Below are positions 56,151 through 64,000 of a DNA stretch of 64,000 bases, piece by piece; within the stretch, counting starts at the first letter, position 1; each line of letters begins with the position of its first letter. Origin of the DNA: Alloacidobacterium dinghuense (GTDB taxonomy: Bacteria; Acidobacteriota; Terriglobia; Terriglobales; Acidobacteriaceae); NCBI RefSeq assembly GCF_014274465.1, contig NZ_CP060394.1, forward strand, positions 4,402,001-4,466,000, read 5' to 3'. Position numbers and translations under genes: made by a program. Below the pieces are notes generated by a model that was not told the DNA's origin, ran no database searches, and saw nothing but the letters and a program-made list of their open reading frames with translations.

Positions 56151-56327
56151 ATGCTGCGACGTATGCGCCGATCCACTGTCTGGTTTTTCATCGCATCACT
56201 CTGGTTCGTGGCGGCGATCATCACAGGCCTCCATCAGGGCTGGCAGCGAGCGTGGCTGCAGGCCGTTATTGCGATAGCGTTTCTCGCTGTCGGTTTACGT
56301 TTTCACCGCAAGGAACAAGTCAGGTAG
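56151..56327 (+). CDS. Small two-helix membrane protein
   Basis: 58 residues from ATG 56151, or 54 from 56163. A hydrophobic stretch VWFFIASLWFVAAIITGL and a second one, LQAVIAIAFLAVGL, flank a short loop; the ends are basic. There is no clear ribosome binding site. Its stop overlaps the end of the convergent hisA by 8 bp. Function unknown. Confidence 0.5.
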   Translation: MLRRMRRSTVWFFIASLWFVAAIITGLHQGWQRAWLQAVIAIAFLAVGLRFHRKEQVR

Positions 56328-57006
56328 CGAGCGCCCCCGTATAAACTGCCATCCCCGCGACAGCATCGACGCCAATCCTGTGTAGAGCATCGATCTCCGC
56401 CTGTTCGCGAATTCCGCCTGCGACAATCAATTGCCGCTCCGTCAGGCCGCGCAGCCGTCGAGCTACATCCAGTGGAAAGCCTTGCATCGTTCCTTCCGTA
56501 TCCACATGCGTGTATAAGAATGCTCCGCAAAATGGATTCAGAGCTGCTATCGCTTGCTCTGGAGTAAGTCCTGCTTGCTCCTTCCAGCCTTTTACTGCAA
56601 CCTGCCCCTTTTTTGTATCGATGCTCGCCACAAATCTGTCCGCCCCTATCGTCGACTGGATTTCGTTCGCAAGCACAATGTTCACCGTGCCGACGCCTTC
56701 GTCACTGCGAAAGAGAGCTGAGCCAAAGATCACGCGTTGCGCGCCCGCGGCCAGCATCTGCGCGGCACGTTCAACCGTCGCAATGCCCCCGCCAACCTGG
56801 CAAGGCAGGCGCTTCGCTATCTTCTCGATCAGGACTGCATTGTCGCCATGGCGCAGCGCCGCGTCTAGATCAATAAGCTGCACGATGGGGTACGAGCTGA
56901 AACGATCAATCCAGTAGTCAAAATCGTCAAAGGCAAGCTTCAACTTCTCGCCCTGAACGAGCTGCACAATCTGGCCCCCCATCAAATCAATCGACGGAAT
57001 CAACAT
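56320..57006 (-). CDS. hisA: Phosphoribosylformimino-5-aminoimidazole carboxamide ribotide isomerase
   Basis: Fourth step of histidine synthesis (ProFAR to PRFAR), TIM barrel of 228 residues. [21 protein letters not shown], with the catalytic Asp in SIDL, and the second-half [15 protein letters not shown] and [14 protein letters not shown] phosphate and catalytic segments are present. It is the last gene of the cluster and overlaps hisF by 7 bp. Confidence 0.93.
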   Translation of the reverse strand: MLIPSIDLMGGQIVQLVQGEKLKLAFDDFDYWIDRFSSYPIVQLIDLDAALRHGDNAVLIEKIAKRLPCQVGGGIATVERAAQMLAAGAQRVIFGSALFRSDEGVGTVNIVLANEIQSTIGADRFVASIDTKKGQVAVKGWKEQAGLTPEQAIAALNPFCGAFLYTHVDTEGTMQGFPLDVARRLRGLTERQLIVAGGIREQAEIDALHRIGVDAVAGMAVYTGALAT

Positions 57007-57782
57007 GGCAGCCTCACTGGAATACCTCTCTTCGCAATTTCTTGCTTCAGCGTGCGAACATCGGCAATTCCGAAGTGAAAGATGCTCGCCGCTAATGCCG
57101 CATCCGCTTTTCCTTCAAGAAGCACATCGGCAAAATGATCAGCCGTGCCCGCGCCTCCCGACGCAATCACCGGAATCTGTATGGCCTCACTCACTCGCGC
57201 TGTCAAAGCGCAGTCAAAACCTGCGCGTGTTCCGTCCGCATCCATCGAGGTAAGCAATATCTCTCCCGCTCCTCGTGATTCGGCCTCTTTCGCCCAATCC
57301 AGCACTTTGCGACCCGCCGGCTTGCGACCTCCACTCACGAATACTTCCGCGTCTGCAACCGGATCATCGCCTGATCCCGCGCGTCGTGCATCGACGGCAA
57401 TGATGACAGCCTGCGCACCAAACCTGCTGCCAATTTCATCAATCAATTCCGGCCGGGCAACCGCCGCGGAGTTGATGCTGACTTTGTCGGCGCCCGCATC
57501 GAAAATCGCAGCCGCGTCATCGAGCGTGCGAATGCCGCCGCCGACAGTGAAGGGAACGAAAAGCTGCCTCGCCGTTCGCTCTACCGTTTCGATCAACGTC
57601 CCTCGCCCCTCATGCGTTGCGGTAATATCCAGCAATACAATCTCGTCTGTGCCGGCCTCGGCGTGGCGTCGCGCCAACTCCGCGGGATCGCCTGCATCGA
57701 TAATGTCTACAAACTGAACGCCTTTGACCACGCGGCCTGCGTTGACGTCGAGGCAGGCAATGATGCGCTTTGTCAGCGTCAT
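57000..57782 (-). CDS. hisF: Imidazole glycerol phosphate synthase cyclase subunit
   Basis: Cyclase half of IGP synthase, using ammonia from HisH. 260-residue TIM barrel starting [18 protein letters not shown] with the catalytic Asp in [27 protein letters not shown] and [18 protein letters not shown] (second Asp) are diagnostic. It overlaps hisH by 4 bp and hisA by 7 bp. Confidence 0.95.
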   Translation of the reverse strand: MTLTKRIIACLDVNAGRVVKGVQFVDIIDAGDPAELARRHAEAGTDEIVLLDITATHEGRGTLIETVERTARQLFVPFTVGGGIRTLDDAAAIFDAGADKVSINSAAVARPELIDEIGSRFGAQAVIIAVDARRAGSGDDPVADAEVFVSGGRKPAGRKVLDWAKEAESRGAGEILLTSMDADGTRAGFDCALTARVSEAIQIPVIASGGAGTADHFADVLLEGKADAALAASIFHFGIADVRTLKQEIAKRGIPVRLPC

Positions 57783-58369
57783 GGCAGCCTCACGAAATTC
57801 TCTAGAATGCGCAGGCCCACCGTTCCGGATTTTTCAGGATGGAATTGCACGCCCATCACGTTGTCGCGCTCTACGGCGGCAGTAAAGGGTAGATCGTATT
57901 CTGTAACTGCCACGGTTCCGTTTACGACAGGCGCACGGTAAGAGTGCGTAAAGTAGACAAACTCTCCGCTTGACACCCCTCGCAGCAATCGCGACTCTCT
58001 CACTGCAATCGAATTCCACCCCACGTGCGGCACCTTGACTCCTTCGCCGAAACGTTCGCAGCATCCGGCGAATGCCTTCAGCCCCTCGGTGCCGGGTGAT
58101 TCGGTGCTACCTTCAAATAGCCACTGTAGCCCAACGCAGATGCCGAGGAACGGAATCCCGTTTCGCATGCGTTCTTCCGTTGCTTCTTTCAGGCCATGCT
58201 CTTCCAGAAAAGCAGTCGCAGAGAAATGCCCCACTCCGGGAAGCACGATTTTATCGGCACGCACGACAACAGCAGAGTCGGAAGTTGCGATCGCATCCGC
58301 CCCCACTGCGTGCAGCGCCTTCATCACTGAGGTGAGATTGCCCGCTTTGTAATCGATAACGGCAATCAC
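57779..58369 (-). CDS. hisH: Imidazole glycerol phosphate synthase glutaminase subunit
   Basis: Class I glutamine amidotransferase, 196 residues, forming the HisHF heterodimer. The nucleophile motif [13 protein letters not shown] holds the catalytic Cys near residue 77, and the Glu/His pair is in [10 protein letters not shown]. The oxyanion motif VLPGVGHF is present. Four-base overlaps on both sides show translational coupling. Confidence 0.94.
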   Translation of the reverse strand: MIAVIDYKAGNLTSVMKALHAVGADAIATSDSAVVVRADKIVLPGVGHFSATAFLEEHGLKEATEERMRNGIPFLGICVGLQWLFEGSTESPGTEGLKAFAGCCERFGEGVKVPHVGWNSIAVRESRLLRGVSSGEFVYFTHSYRAPVVNGTVAVTEYDLPFTAAVERDNVMGVQFHPEKSGTVGLRILENFVRLP

Positions 58370-58977
58370 AACAACCCCTTGGTGCTGGGAAGCATGTCAC
58401 CTAGCTGTTGGTCGCGCATGCAGGCAAAGCGTAGTGCGCGCGCGAATGCCTTAAAGAGCGCCTCCACTTTGTGATGGTTCGATCGTCCATACATCGTCTT
58501 CAGATGTACGTTCGCGCGTGCTCCTCTGGCAAAGCCTTCAAAGAAATCGTCGACGAGTTCTGACTGCAAATCACCCACAAGCCGCGTCTTGACCTTTGTA
58601 TCAATCACTGAGGAAACACGCCCGCTCAAATCGATTGCCGCAATGCCAAGCGTCTCGTCCATCGTCATCAAAAAATACCCTGCGCGCATGATGCCCTTCT
58701 TATCGCCGAGGGCGCGGTCGAAGGCTTCGCCAAGTGCGATCCCGATATCCTCCACGGTGTGATGCTGATCTACGTCCAGGTCTCCCTTGCAGGTGAGGTC
58801 GAGATCGAACGCGCCGTGGCGTGTGAAGAGCTCCAGCATATGGTCAAGAAAGCGAATGCCGGTGCTGACCTTATACTTGCCTGTCCCCTCGATCGTCAGG
58901 CGCAGAGCGATCTGCGTCTCTGCGGTCTTGCGTTCGATTGCAGCCGTTCGCCTGCGAAGCGTGCTCTTAGTCTTCAT
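58366..58977 (-). CDS. hisB: Imidazoleglycerol-phosphate dehydratase
   Basis: 203-residue stand-alone dehydratase domain (no N-terminal histidinol-phosphatase). The metal sites [13 protein letters not shown] and [14 protein letters not shown], and later [15 protein letters not shown], are intact. I start at the ATG in [10 protein letters not shown] because it overlaps the hisC end by 11 bp; the long open frame upstream reads through hisC. Histidinol-phosphate phosphatase must be encoded elsewhere. Confidence 0.93.
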   Translation of the reverse strand: MKTKSTLRRRTAAIERKTAETQIALRLTIEGTGKYKVSTGIRFLDHMLELFTRHGAFDLDLTCKGDLDVDQHHTVEDIGIALGEAFDRALGDKKGIMRAGYFLMTMDETLGIAAIDLSGRVSSVIDTKVKTRLVGDLQSELVDDFFEGFARGARANVHLKTMYGRSNHHKVEALFKAFARALRFACMRDQQLGDMLPSTKGLL

Positions 58978-60049
58978 TAGGACTCCATCTAATTTCTGCC
59001 AGCGATTCATCGAGCGCCCTGATCCCTCTGTTGATATGTTCGAGCGTTCCAACCGTAATGCGCACGCAGCCATCGCAACCGGGGTCATTCGAGCGGTCAC
59101 GTACCAACACGTCACGTTGGCGCATTGCGCTGACGAATTGCTTGTGTTTCGCTCCAATCTTTACCAGAAGGAAATTTGCCTCTGACGGCCAGTAGCGCAG
59201 ACTCCGCTGTTGGAATGCCTTGATGAGCAGATCGCGCCCTTGGAGTACTTCCTCCACATACCATTCCAAATACGTTGCATCTTCGATCGCGGCGGGAAGG
59301 CAGGCGAGAGCAAGGCCATTCACGCTGTAGGGGGAAATCACGCGCCGCATCCAGTGCATTTGCGACTCATGCGCCGCCAGCATGCCAAGCCGAAGACCAG
59401 CGAGTCCATACGCTTTCGAGAAAGTGCGCGTCACCACCAGATTCGGTATGTGATCGATCAGGTCAAGTACTGTGTGGCCGTAGAAATGAAAATAGGCCTC
59501 GTCCACCAGAACCATCGCATGAGGCGCGCTTTCGATCACCTTCAGAATCGCTTCGCGCGGCACAGCACGGCCAGTTGGGCTATTTGGGTTGGCAATCGCG
59601 ATCAGCTTTGTTGCCGGCGTGATCTTCTGCAGTAGACCTTCCAATGGAAACGCGAAATCTTCCCCGGCTTGTACGCAAACTAGTTTCGCGTCCGTCGACG
59701 AGCCATACACCTCATACATCGAATACGTCGGCACAGGAAGCAAGAACTCGTCGCCGGCTTCCAGGAAGGTCTGGCAAAGCACGTGAATCGCTTCGTCTAC
59801 ACCATTTGTCAGCAGCACCTGCCCGGCATGAAGACCGAGGTGCGATGCTACGAGACGCTCAACCGGCTCGCGCTCTGGATATTTCGTGAGGTCGCCACGC
59901 GAGATTCCTCCCAGCACCTCAAGCACCTTCGGCGAACAGGCAAAGGTATTCTCATTGAAATCGAGCCGCACGCCATCGCGCGCGCCCAGCGGGGGATGAT
60001 ATTCCTTGGTACGGAGAACCGCCGCGCGCGGACTGGGATAGTCAGCCAT
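58967..60049 (-). CDS. hisC: Histidinol-phosphate aminotransferase
   Basis: 360-residue PLP enzyme. [12 protein letters not shown] is the typical N-terminal block; [15 protein letters not shown] and the PLP-lysine motif [14 protein letters not shown] follow. The start [11 protein letters not shown] overlaps the hisD stop by 8 bp; the further upstream open frame lies in hisD. The position inside the his cluster supports HisC over other class I/II aminotransferases. Confidence 0.93.
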   Translation of the reverse strand: MADYPSPRAAVLRTKEYHPPLGARDGVRLDFNENTFACSPKVLEVLGGISRGDLTKYPEREPVERLVASHLGLHAGQVLLTNGVDEAIHVLCQTFLEAGDEFLLPVPTYSMYEVYGSSTDAKLVCVQAGEDFAFPLEGLLQKITPATKLIAIANPNSPTGRAVPREAILKVIESAPHAMVLVDEAYFHFYGHTVLDLIDHIPNLVVTRTFSKAYGLAGLRLGMLAAHESQMHWMRRVISPYSVNGLALACLPAAIEDATYLEWYVEEVLQGRDLLIKAFQQRSLRYWPSEANFLLVKIGAKHKQFVSAMRQRDVLVRDRSNDPGCDGCVRITVGTLEHINRGIRALDESLAEIRWSPNED

Positions 60050-61307
60050 CGACACCTCGCACGCGGATCGCCTCGGCATGGCCCAACAAACCCTCAGCTT
60101 CAGCCAGCACAATCGCCGGAGGCCCAAGCTGTTGAATGCCTTCGCGCTGGAAGGTCTGCACAGTGATGACCTTGAGAAAATCGGAAACGCTCAACCCGCC
60201 GCGGGTCCGTGCCCAGCCGCTCGTGGGCAGCGTGTGATTAGGGCCGGAGATGTAGTCACCCAATGGCTGGGCGGAATAACGTCCAACGAAAACAGATCCT
60301 GCATTCCTAATCCATTCCAGGTCGCTCTCCGCATCGACAGTAAGATGTTCAGGCGCAAGGCGATTCGTCAGAGCACGCGATTCGGTAACCGAATCCGTTA
60401 CAAATATCGCACCGTTGCTTTGAATGGCTTTTTTTGCGATCGGATTTTTAGTTGCGAGTCTGTCTACCTCGGAGCGCACTCTCTCAGCCAATGCAGCTTT
60501 TGCCGTGATGAAGACGGCAACCGCATCCGGATCATGCTCTGCCTGCGCCACCAGATCTGCAGCAATGCCGGTCGGGTCGCCGTTCTCGCTGGTAACAACA
60601 ATTTCCGTTGGTCCTGCGAGCATATCGATGGCGCAATCAAATGAGACAAGCTTCTTCGCTGCAGTCACATATGCATTCCCAGGCCCGACAATCTTATCGA
60701 CACGCGGAATGCTCTCCGTCCCGTTGGCCAGTGCAGCCACAGCTTGCGCTCCGCCGATGCGGTAAAACTCTGCAATACCGAGGAAGCCAGCAACCGCAAG
60801 AGTTTCAGCCGCTGGCTTGGGCGATACCACAACGATGCGCCGCACTCCCGCTACCTGCGCTGGAATTACAGTCATCAGCATGGTTGACGGCAGCGGATAA
60901 CGGCCGCTCGGGACATAGCAGCCAACCGATTCAAGAGGTCGAACTTCCTGTCCGACAGTCAACCCTGGCACCTGCTCAAAGCGCCAGGCCTTCGGCATCT
61001 GGCGCTGCGCGAAGCGGCGAATATTCTTCGCTGCAGCCTGAATCGCTGTGCGGAAAGCAGGCGAAGCATCACGCCACGCCTGTTTCAGTTCATCTTCCGA
61101 AATTCGTAACGGTAATTGTTGAGAAATCCCGTCGAGCCGTACAGCATAACGACGGAGAGCCGCATCGCCACCTTTCCGCACCGAATCGATGATCCGTCGC
61201 GCAACCGGTGTGGCGCGCTCGTCCACGGCAGTGCGACGGCTCTCCAATCGCGCGATTGCAGCCCGAGCCCGCCTGGCATTGCGTCCGGACGTGTGGAGCA
61301 CCTTCAT
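60042..61307 (-). CDS. hisD: Histidinol dehydrogenase
   Basis: Last two oxidations to L-histidine, zinc-dependent, 421 residues. SVGCYVPSGRYPLPSTMLM, GAQAVAALANGTESIP, DKIVGPGNAYVTAAKK and MLAGPTEIVV are the family blocks; the catalytic Glu/His pair lies in RLAPEHLTV. It abuts the hisG stop directly and overlaps hisC by 8 bp. Confidence 0.95.
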   Translation of the reverse strand: MKVLHTSGRNARRARAAIARLESRRTAVDERATPVARRIIDSVRKGGDAALRRYAVRLDGISQQLPLRISEDELKQAWRDASPAFRTAIQAAAKNIRRFAQRQMPKAWRFEQVPGLTVGQEVRPLESVGCYVPSGRYPLPSTMLMTVIPAQVAGVRRIVVVSPKPAAETLAVAGFLGIAEFYRIGGAQAVAALANGTESIPRVDKIVGPGNAYVTAAKKLVSFDCAIDMLAGPTEIVVTSENGDPTGIAADLVAQAEHDPDAVAVFITAKAALAERVRSEVDRLATKNPIAKKAIQSNGAIFVTDSVTESRALTNRLAPEHLTVDAESDLEWIRNAGSVFVGRYSAQPLGDYISGPNHTLPTSGWARTRGGLSVSDFLKVITVQTFQREGIQQLGPPAIVLAEAEGLLGHAEAIRVRGVDG

Positions 61308-62183
61308 CTAGAGCACCACCTTGCTGAGGGGGTATTCAACGATGCCAGTCGCATTCGCCGCCTTCAACCTGGGAATCACATCGCGCACCACGCTCTCTTC
61401 AAGAATGGTATTCACTGCAACCCATGAGGGATCGCTCAGGGCCGAAACCGTCGGTGAATTCAGCGCGGGCAACACGGAAAGAACCGCAGCCAGGTTCGCC
61501 TTCTGCACATTCAGCATTAGCCCTACCTGTCCCTGCGCGGCAATCGCGCCCTGCAGCATGAGCGCAAGGTTGTCGATCTTCTGCTTCTTCCACGAATCAC
61601 CATAGCTCGCAGGATTCGCAATCAGGTGCGTCTCGCTCGCCATCACCGTATCGATGATCCGCAGCCGGTTTGCTTTCAGCGAACTTCCCGTCTCGGTGAC
61701 CTCGACAATCGCGTCCGCCAGCGTTGGCGGCTTCACTTCGGTCGCACCCCAGCTGAATTCCACCTTGACCGGAACTCCCTTATCAGCGAAGTAGCGCTTC
61801 GTAACCTCCACCAGCTCCGTCGCAATGATCTTGTCCGCCAGATCCTCGGCCTTCTGATACGGAGAATCATCAGGCACGGCGAGCACCCAGCGAACACGTT
61901 GCCGGCTCTGCTTCGCGTATACGAGACTGGTGACACTCTTCACCTCGCGCCCGCTCTCAATCACCCAGTCGATCCCAGTCAACCCGGCATCGAGTGCGCC
62001 GTGATCGACGTACCGAGCCATCTCCTGCGCGCGAATCAGCGTGCATTCAATCTCGCTGTCGTCAATGGAGGGAAAGTAAGAGCGCCCGTTGGCGTAGATG
62101 TTCCAGCCCGCGCGCTGGAACAGCGCAATCGTCGCATCCTGCAGGCTGCCTTTGGGAATCCCGAGCTTCAGCTTGTTCGCCAT
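61308..62183 (-). CDS. hisG: ATP phosphoribosyltransferase, long form
   Basis: First committed step of histidine synthesis, 291 residues: the long, HisZ-independent form with a C-terminal ACT-like regulatory domain for feedback by histidine. [23 protein letters not shown] opens it (split here: [12 protein letters not shown] and [10 protein letters not shown]); [33 protein letters not shown] and the C-terminal [19 protein letters not shown] follow. Its ATG overlaps the hisI stop by one base (TGATG). Confidence 0.94.
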   Translation of the reverse strand: MANKLKLGIPKGSLQDATIALFQRAGWNIYANGRSYFPSIDDSEIECTLIRAQEMARYVDHGALDAGLTGIDWVIESGREVKSVTSLVYAKQSRQRVRWVLAVPDDSPYQKAEDLADKIIATELVEVTKRYFADKGVPVKVEFSWGATEVKPPTLADAIVEVTETGSSLKANRLRIIDTVMASETHLIANPASYGDSWKKQKIDNLALMLQGAIAAQGQVGLMLNVQKANLAAVLSVLPALNSPTVSALSDPSWVAVNTILEESVVRDVIPRLKAANATGIVEYPLSKVVL

Positions 62184-62533
62184 CAGCGCACCTCCGCCGT
62201 GGCATTAACCGCAATCGGCCGCGTAAAGCAGCTCACCGTGCCTTCGTGGCAGACGAGGCCATCGCCTTCTACCTGCACCCGGTAGAGAACCGTGTCCTGG
62301 TCGCAGTCCGTCGAGGCCTCAATCACGCGCAGCCGATTGCCGCTCGTCTCGCCCTTCATCCACAGCTTCTGGCGCGTGCGGCTCCAGAAGGTTACGAAGC
62401 CGGTTTCCAGAGTCTTCCTGTAGCTCGCGTCATTCTGGAAGCCAACCATCAGCACCTGACCGGTTGCGGCATCCTGCACAATGGCCGGAACCAGGCCATC
62501 CATCTTGGCAAAATCAATTGCTATGTCCGTCAT
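62183..62533 (-). CDS. hisI: Phosphoribosyl-AMP cyclohydrolase
   Basis: 116-residue zinc/magnesium enzyme of the third step; first structural gene of the operon. Cysteines are in [41 protein letters not shown] is the signature ([11 protein letters not shown] plus [10 protein letters not shown]). It is the cyclohydrolase domain only, with no fused pyrophosphatase (HisE). The ATG at 62533 follows AAGGACGAG. Confidence 0.94.
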   Translation of the reverse strand: MTDIAIDFAKMDGLVPAIVQDAATGQVLMVGFQNDASYRKTLETGFVTFWSRTRQKLWMKGETSGNRLRVIEASTDCDQDTVLYRVQVEGDGLVCHEGTVSCFTRPIAVNATAEVR

Positions 62534-62586
62534 CGCTCGTCCTTCGTTGATCACCCGGTTTCGCGTTTCTCATGCAGACGGTAGAT

Positions 62587-62625
62587 GCAAAAAGCCCGCC
62601 TGCGCTTAGCGCATCGGCGGGCTTT
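62587..62625 (-). terminator. Attenuator terminator of the his operon
   Basis: On the leftward strand AAAGCCCGCC and GGCGGGCTTT form the outer stem and TGCGC/GCGCA the inner one (plus-strand 62591-62624, loop TTA), followed by TTTTTGC. It lies between the His-rich leader ORF and hisI, exactly where an attenuator belongs. Confidence 0.9.
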
Positions 62626-62647
62626 AGGTCCTTTGATCTCTGGCTTT

Positions 62648-62728
62648 TTACTCTAGGCCATAAGGATTCGCCGACACGCTCGTCACGTGATGATGGTGGT
62701 GATGACGATGATGGCGGTGAATCTGCAT
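62648..62728 (-). CDS. hisL: Histidine-rich leader peptide (his operon attenuator)
   Basis: 26 codons from ATG 62728 to TAA 62648. The peptide begins MQIHRHHRHHHHHHV and holds nine His in its first 14 residues, then ends with an ordinary tail. The terminator hairpin follows about 20 nt after the stop. Ribosome stalling at the His codons when charged His-tRNA is scarce would prevent the terminator from forming. A small hairpin CACG-CGTG (62675-62689) lies within the ORF. There is no ribosome binding site; the predicted transcript start is only a couple of bases upstream, so translation may be leaderless. Confidence 0.85.
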   Translation of the reverse strand: MQIHRHHRHHHHHHVTSVSANPYGLE

Positions 62729-62736
62729 CTAGGTTG

Positions 62737-62766
62737 ACCATAAGTCGGATCGCCGGATCATGTCAA
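62737..62766 (-). promoter_or_regulatory. his operon promoter
   Basis: On the minus strand TTGACA (62761-62766), an 18-nt spacer and TATGGT (62737-62742). Transcription would start near 62730, at or just before the leader-peptide ATG. Confidence 0.65.
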
Positions 62767-62781
62767 CTCTGTCATCAGAAA

Positions 62782-63939
62782 TTATCCTGCAAATCTCTCA
62801 GCGGAAAGGAAATCAATCGGCCATTTCGTCCGGCCTTCGATGGCCAGATCCGCCAACACCTCGCCGATCACCGGCGCGAACTTGAAGCCGTGACCGGAGA
62901 AGCCGCATGCCACGCTCACCTGCGCGTAGTCAGGGTGCCGGGAGACGATGAAGTGCTCATCCGGAGTCATGGTGTACATGCAGGTCGCTGCATGCAGCAG
63001 CCTGCCGTTCAGCGCTGGAATGTACGCGGCGAGCTGCTCACGGATCTCGGCGATATCGCGCGCCTGATACTTCCGCTCGATCGTTTCCGCCGTGCAGATA
63101 TCTCCTCCGGAATGCATGGCGGCCTTCACCCCGCAGTGCTCGCAATCGGTCGCCGGAAATCCGTAGAAGACTGTATCGGCGCCGGTCCGCCAGATGTAGA
63201 TCGGAAAGCAGTCGGGCGAGAAGTCGGCGATGCCTTCCGGCGGATCGAACCACGCCATCACATGCCGGCGCACATGCAAGGGCAGAGACAGCTTCAGCAG
63301 GCTCTCTGCCCATGCGCCCGGCGCGATCACCAGATGCCCGGCTTCGTAAGTGCCCTTCGCGGTCGTCACGCGAACTGCGCCGCCGTTTGTGATCTGCCAG
63401 TTGGAAACGGGCTCTTCGAAGTGCAGCGCTGCTCCACCTTGCATTGCCAGTCCCCGTGTTGCTAATCCCAGGTGCGCTGCTACCGCCGCTTCAGGGCGCA
63501 GAAATCCAGCCTGCGTTTCGTACACTGCGCAATCCTCAGCGCGTGGATGGAGGACGGGAAATCTCCGCCGGATTTCTTTTTGGTCAAGCAGCTCATGGGC
63601 GAGATTGTGCTCGCGTGCGCTGCGCAGGCTGCCTTGCACCACGTCGCTGTCTTCGGTGCCGAGATACAATCCTCCGGCTATCGTGAGCAGTTGCGCCTGC
63701 GTATCGCGCTCCAGCTGTTCCCACAGTTCGTAGGAGCGCAACACCAGCGGCACGTAGCCGGGATTCTCGTGGTAGGCCTGCCGGATGATGCGCGAGCTGC
63801 CGTGTGACGAGCCGCGATCATGTGCGGGCGTGAAGCGCTCCAAACCCAGCACACGCTTCCCACGGCGGGCGAGATGATACGCCGCAGCGCTGCCCATTCC
63901 ACCTAGCCCGATGACGATGACGTCGTATGTCTCTGCCAT
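62782..63939 (-). CDS. Sarcosine / N-methyl-L-tryptophan oxidase-type flavoenzyme
   Basis: 385-residue FAD amine oxidase of the monomeric sarcosine oxidase group. The dinucleotide motif DVIVIGLGGMGSAAAYHLAR is near residues 6-25, and GSSHGSSRIIRQAYHE (about 43-58) is typical of SoxA/SolA. The covalent flavin Cys is probably the one in ATCMYTMTPDEHFIV near residue 318; GFSGHGFKFAPVIGE ends the domain. Substrates may be sarcosine, N-methyltryptophan or another N-methyl amino acid. It is transcribed away from the window end, with its stop just upstream of the his promoter. Confidence 0.88.
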   Translation of the reverse strand: MAETYDVIVIGLGGMGSAAAYHLARRGKRVLGLERFTPAHDRGSSHGSSRIIRQAYHENPGYVPLVLRSYELWEQLERDTQAQLLTIAGGLYLGTEDSDVVQGSLRSAREHNLAHELLDQKEIRRRFPVLHPRAEDCAVYETQAGFLRPEAAVAAHLGLATRGLAMQGGAALHFEEPVSNWQITNGGAVRVTTAKGTYEAGHLVIAPGAWAESLLKLSLPLHVRRHVMAWFDPPEGIADFSPDCFPIYIWRTGADTVFYGFPATDCEHCGVKAAMHSGGDICTAETIERKYQARDIAEIREQLAAYIPALNGRLLHAATCMYTMTPDEHFIVSRHPDYAQVSVACGFSGHGFKFAPVIGEVLADLAIEGRTKWPIDFLSAERFAG

Positions 63940-64000
63940 CTGGGTAGATTATCGTCCCCGATGCCGGACTGAGCTCAGCTGGGAAAGGCGAATCCGAACT

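Overview
The window looks like a chromosomal segment of an acidobacterium, most likely Terriglobia/Terriglobales. The evidence is the moderately high G+C content, several small secreted or membrane proteins of kinds I associate with that lineage (about 2.83, 28.8, 29.3 and 54 kb), secreted enzymes acting on N-glycans, and the dispersed palindromic repeats common in these genomes. The placement is inference; there is no rRNA in the window.

Layout. 0.1-6 kb: amino-acid permease, adenosine deaminase, a small membrane protein, and a convergent aconitase. 6.4-9.5 kb: a GH18 glycosidase convergent with a PNGase A-type N-glycanase. 9.5-13.5 kb: Nramp transporter; purD with a dienelactone hydrolase and a DinB-like protein. 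13.5-25.9 kb: gatB, mfd, a DUF885 metallopeptidase-like protein, galU, a ruvB/peroxiredoxin-like pair, a GH47 alpha-mannosidase and a membrane protein resembling GT39. 26-31.5 kb: gyrA, lineage-type secreted proteins, and a potassium channel preceded by a promoter plus hairpin (possible leader or sRNA). 31.5-39 kb: tRNA-Thr(CGT), a serine hydrolase, hrpB, a MerR-TPR protein, a lipoprotein, an orphan promoter/terminator pair (candidate sRNA), an enoyl-CoA hydratase and a PaiB-like protein.

39.2-43.9 kb is the accessory part. It holds decayed REP/RAYT sequence and then a reverse-transcriptase locus: two identical 145-bp direct repeats that can fold as structured RNA, a 30-codon ORF with a strong ribosome binding site between them, a 9-bp hairpin, and an RT gene with intact YADD and QGG motifs. 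I could not match this arrangement to a retron, a DGR or an intact group II intron, and I consider it the most interesting object here. A Tat-exported sugar isomerase-like protein, tiny ORFs, repeats and another promoter-terminator pair follow.

43.9-56.3 kb: nusB with a lumazine synthase carrying an N-terminal VOC-like domain, a beta-barrel protein, an MFS transporter, an acyl-CoA dehydrogenase, an MctP-like monocarboxylate symporter next to a D-lactate/D-2-hydroxyglutarate dehydrogenase-type flavoprotein, a 2-hydroxyacid dehydrogenase and an aminotransferase. 56.3-62.8 kb: a compact histidine operon, transcribed leftward in the order hisI-G-D-C-B-H-F-A, preceded by a His-rich leader peptide and an intrinsic terminator (classical attenuation). 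The last gene is a sarcosine/N-methyltryptophan oxidase-type flavoenzyme. HisE and histidinol-phosphate phosphatase are not in the window.
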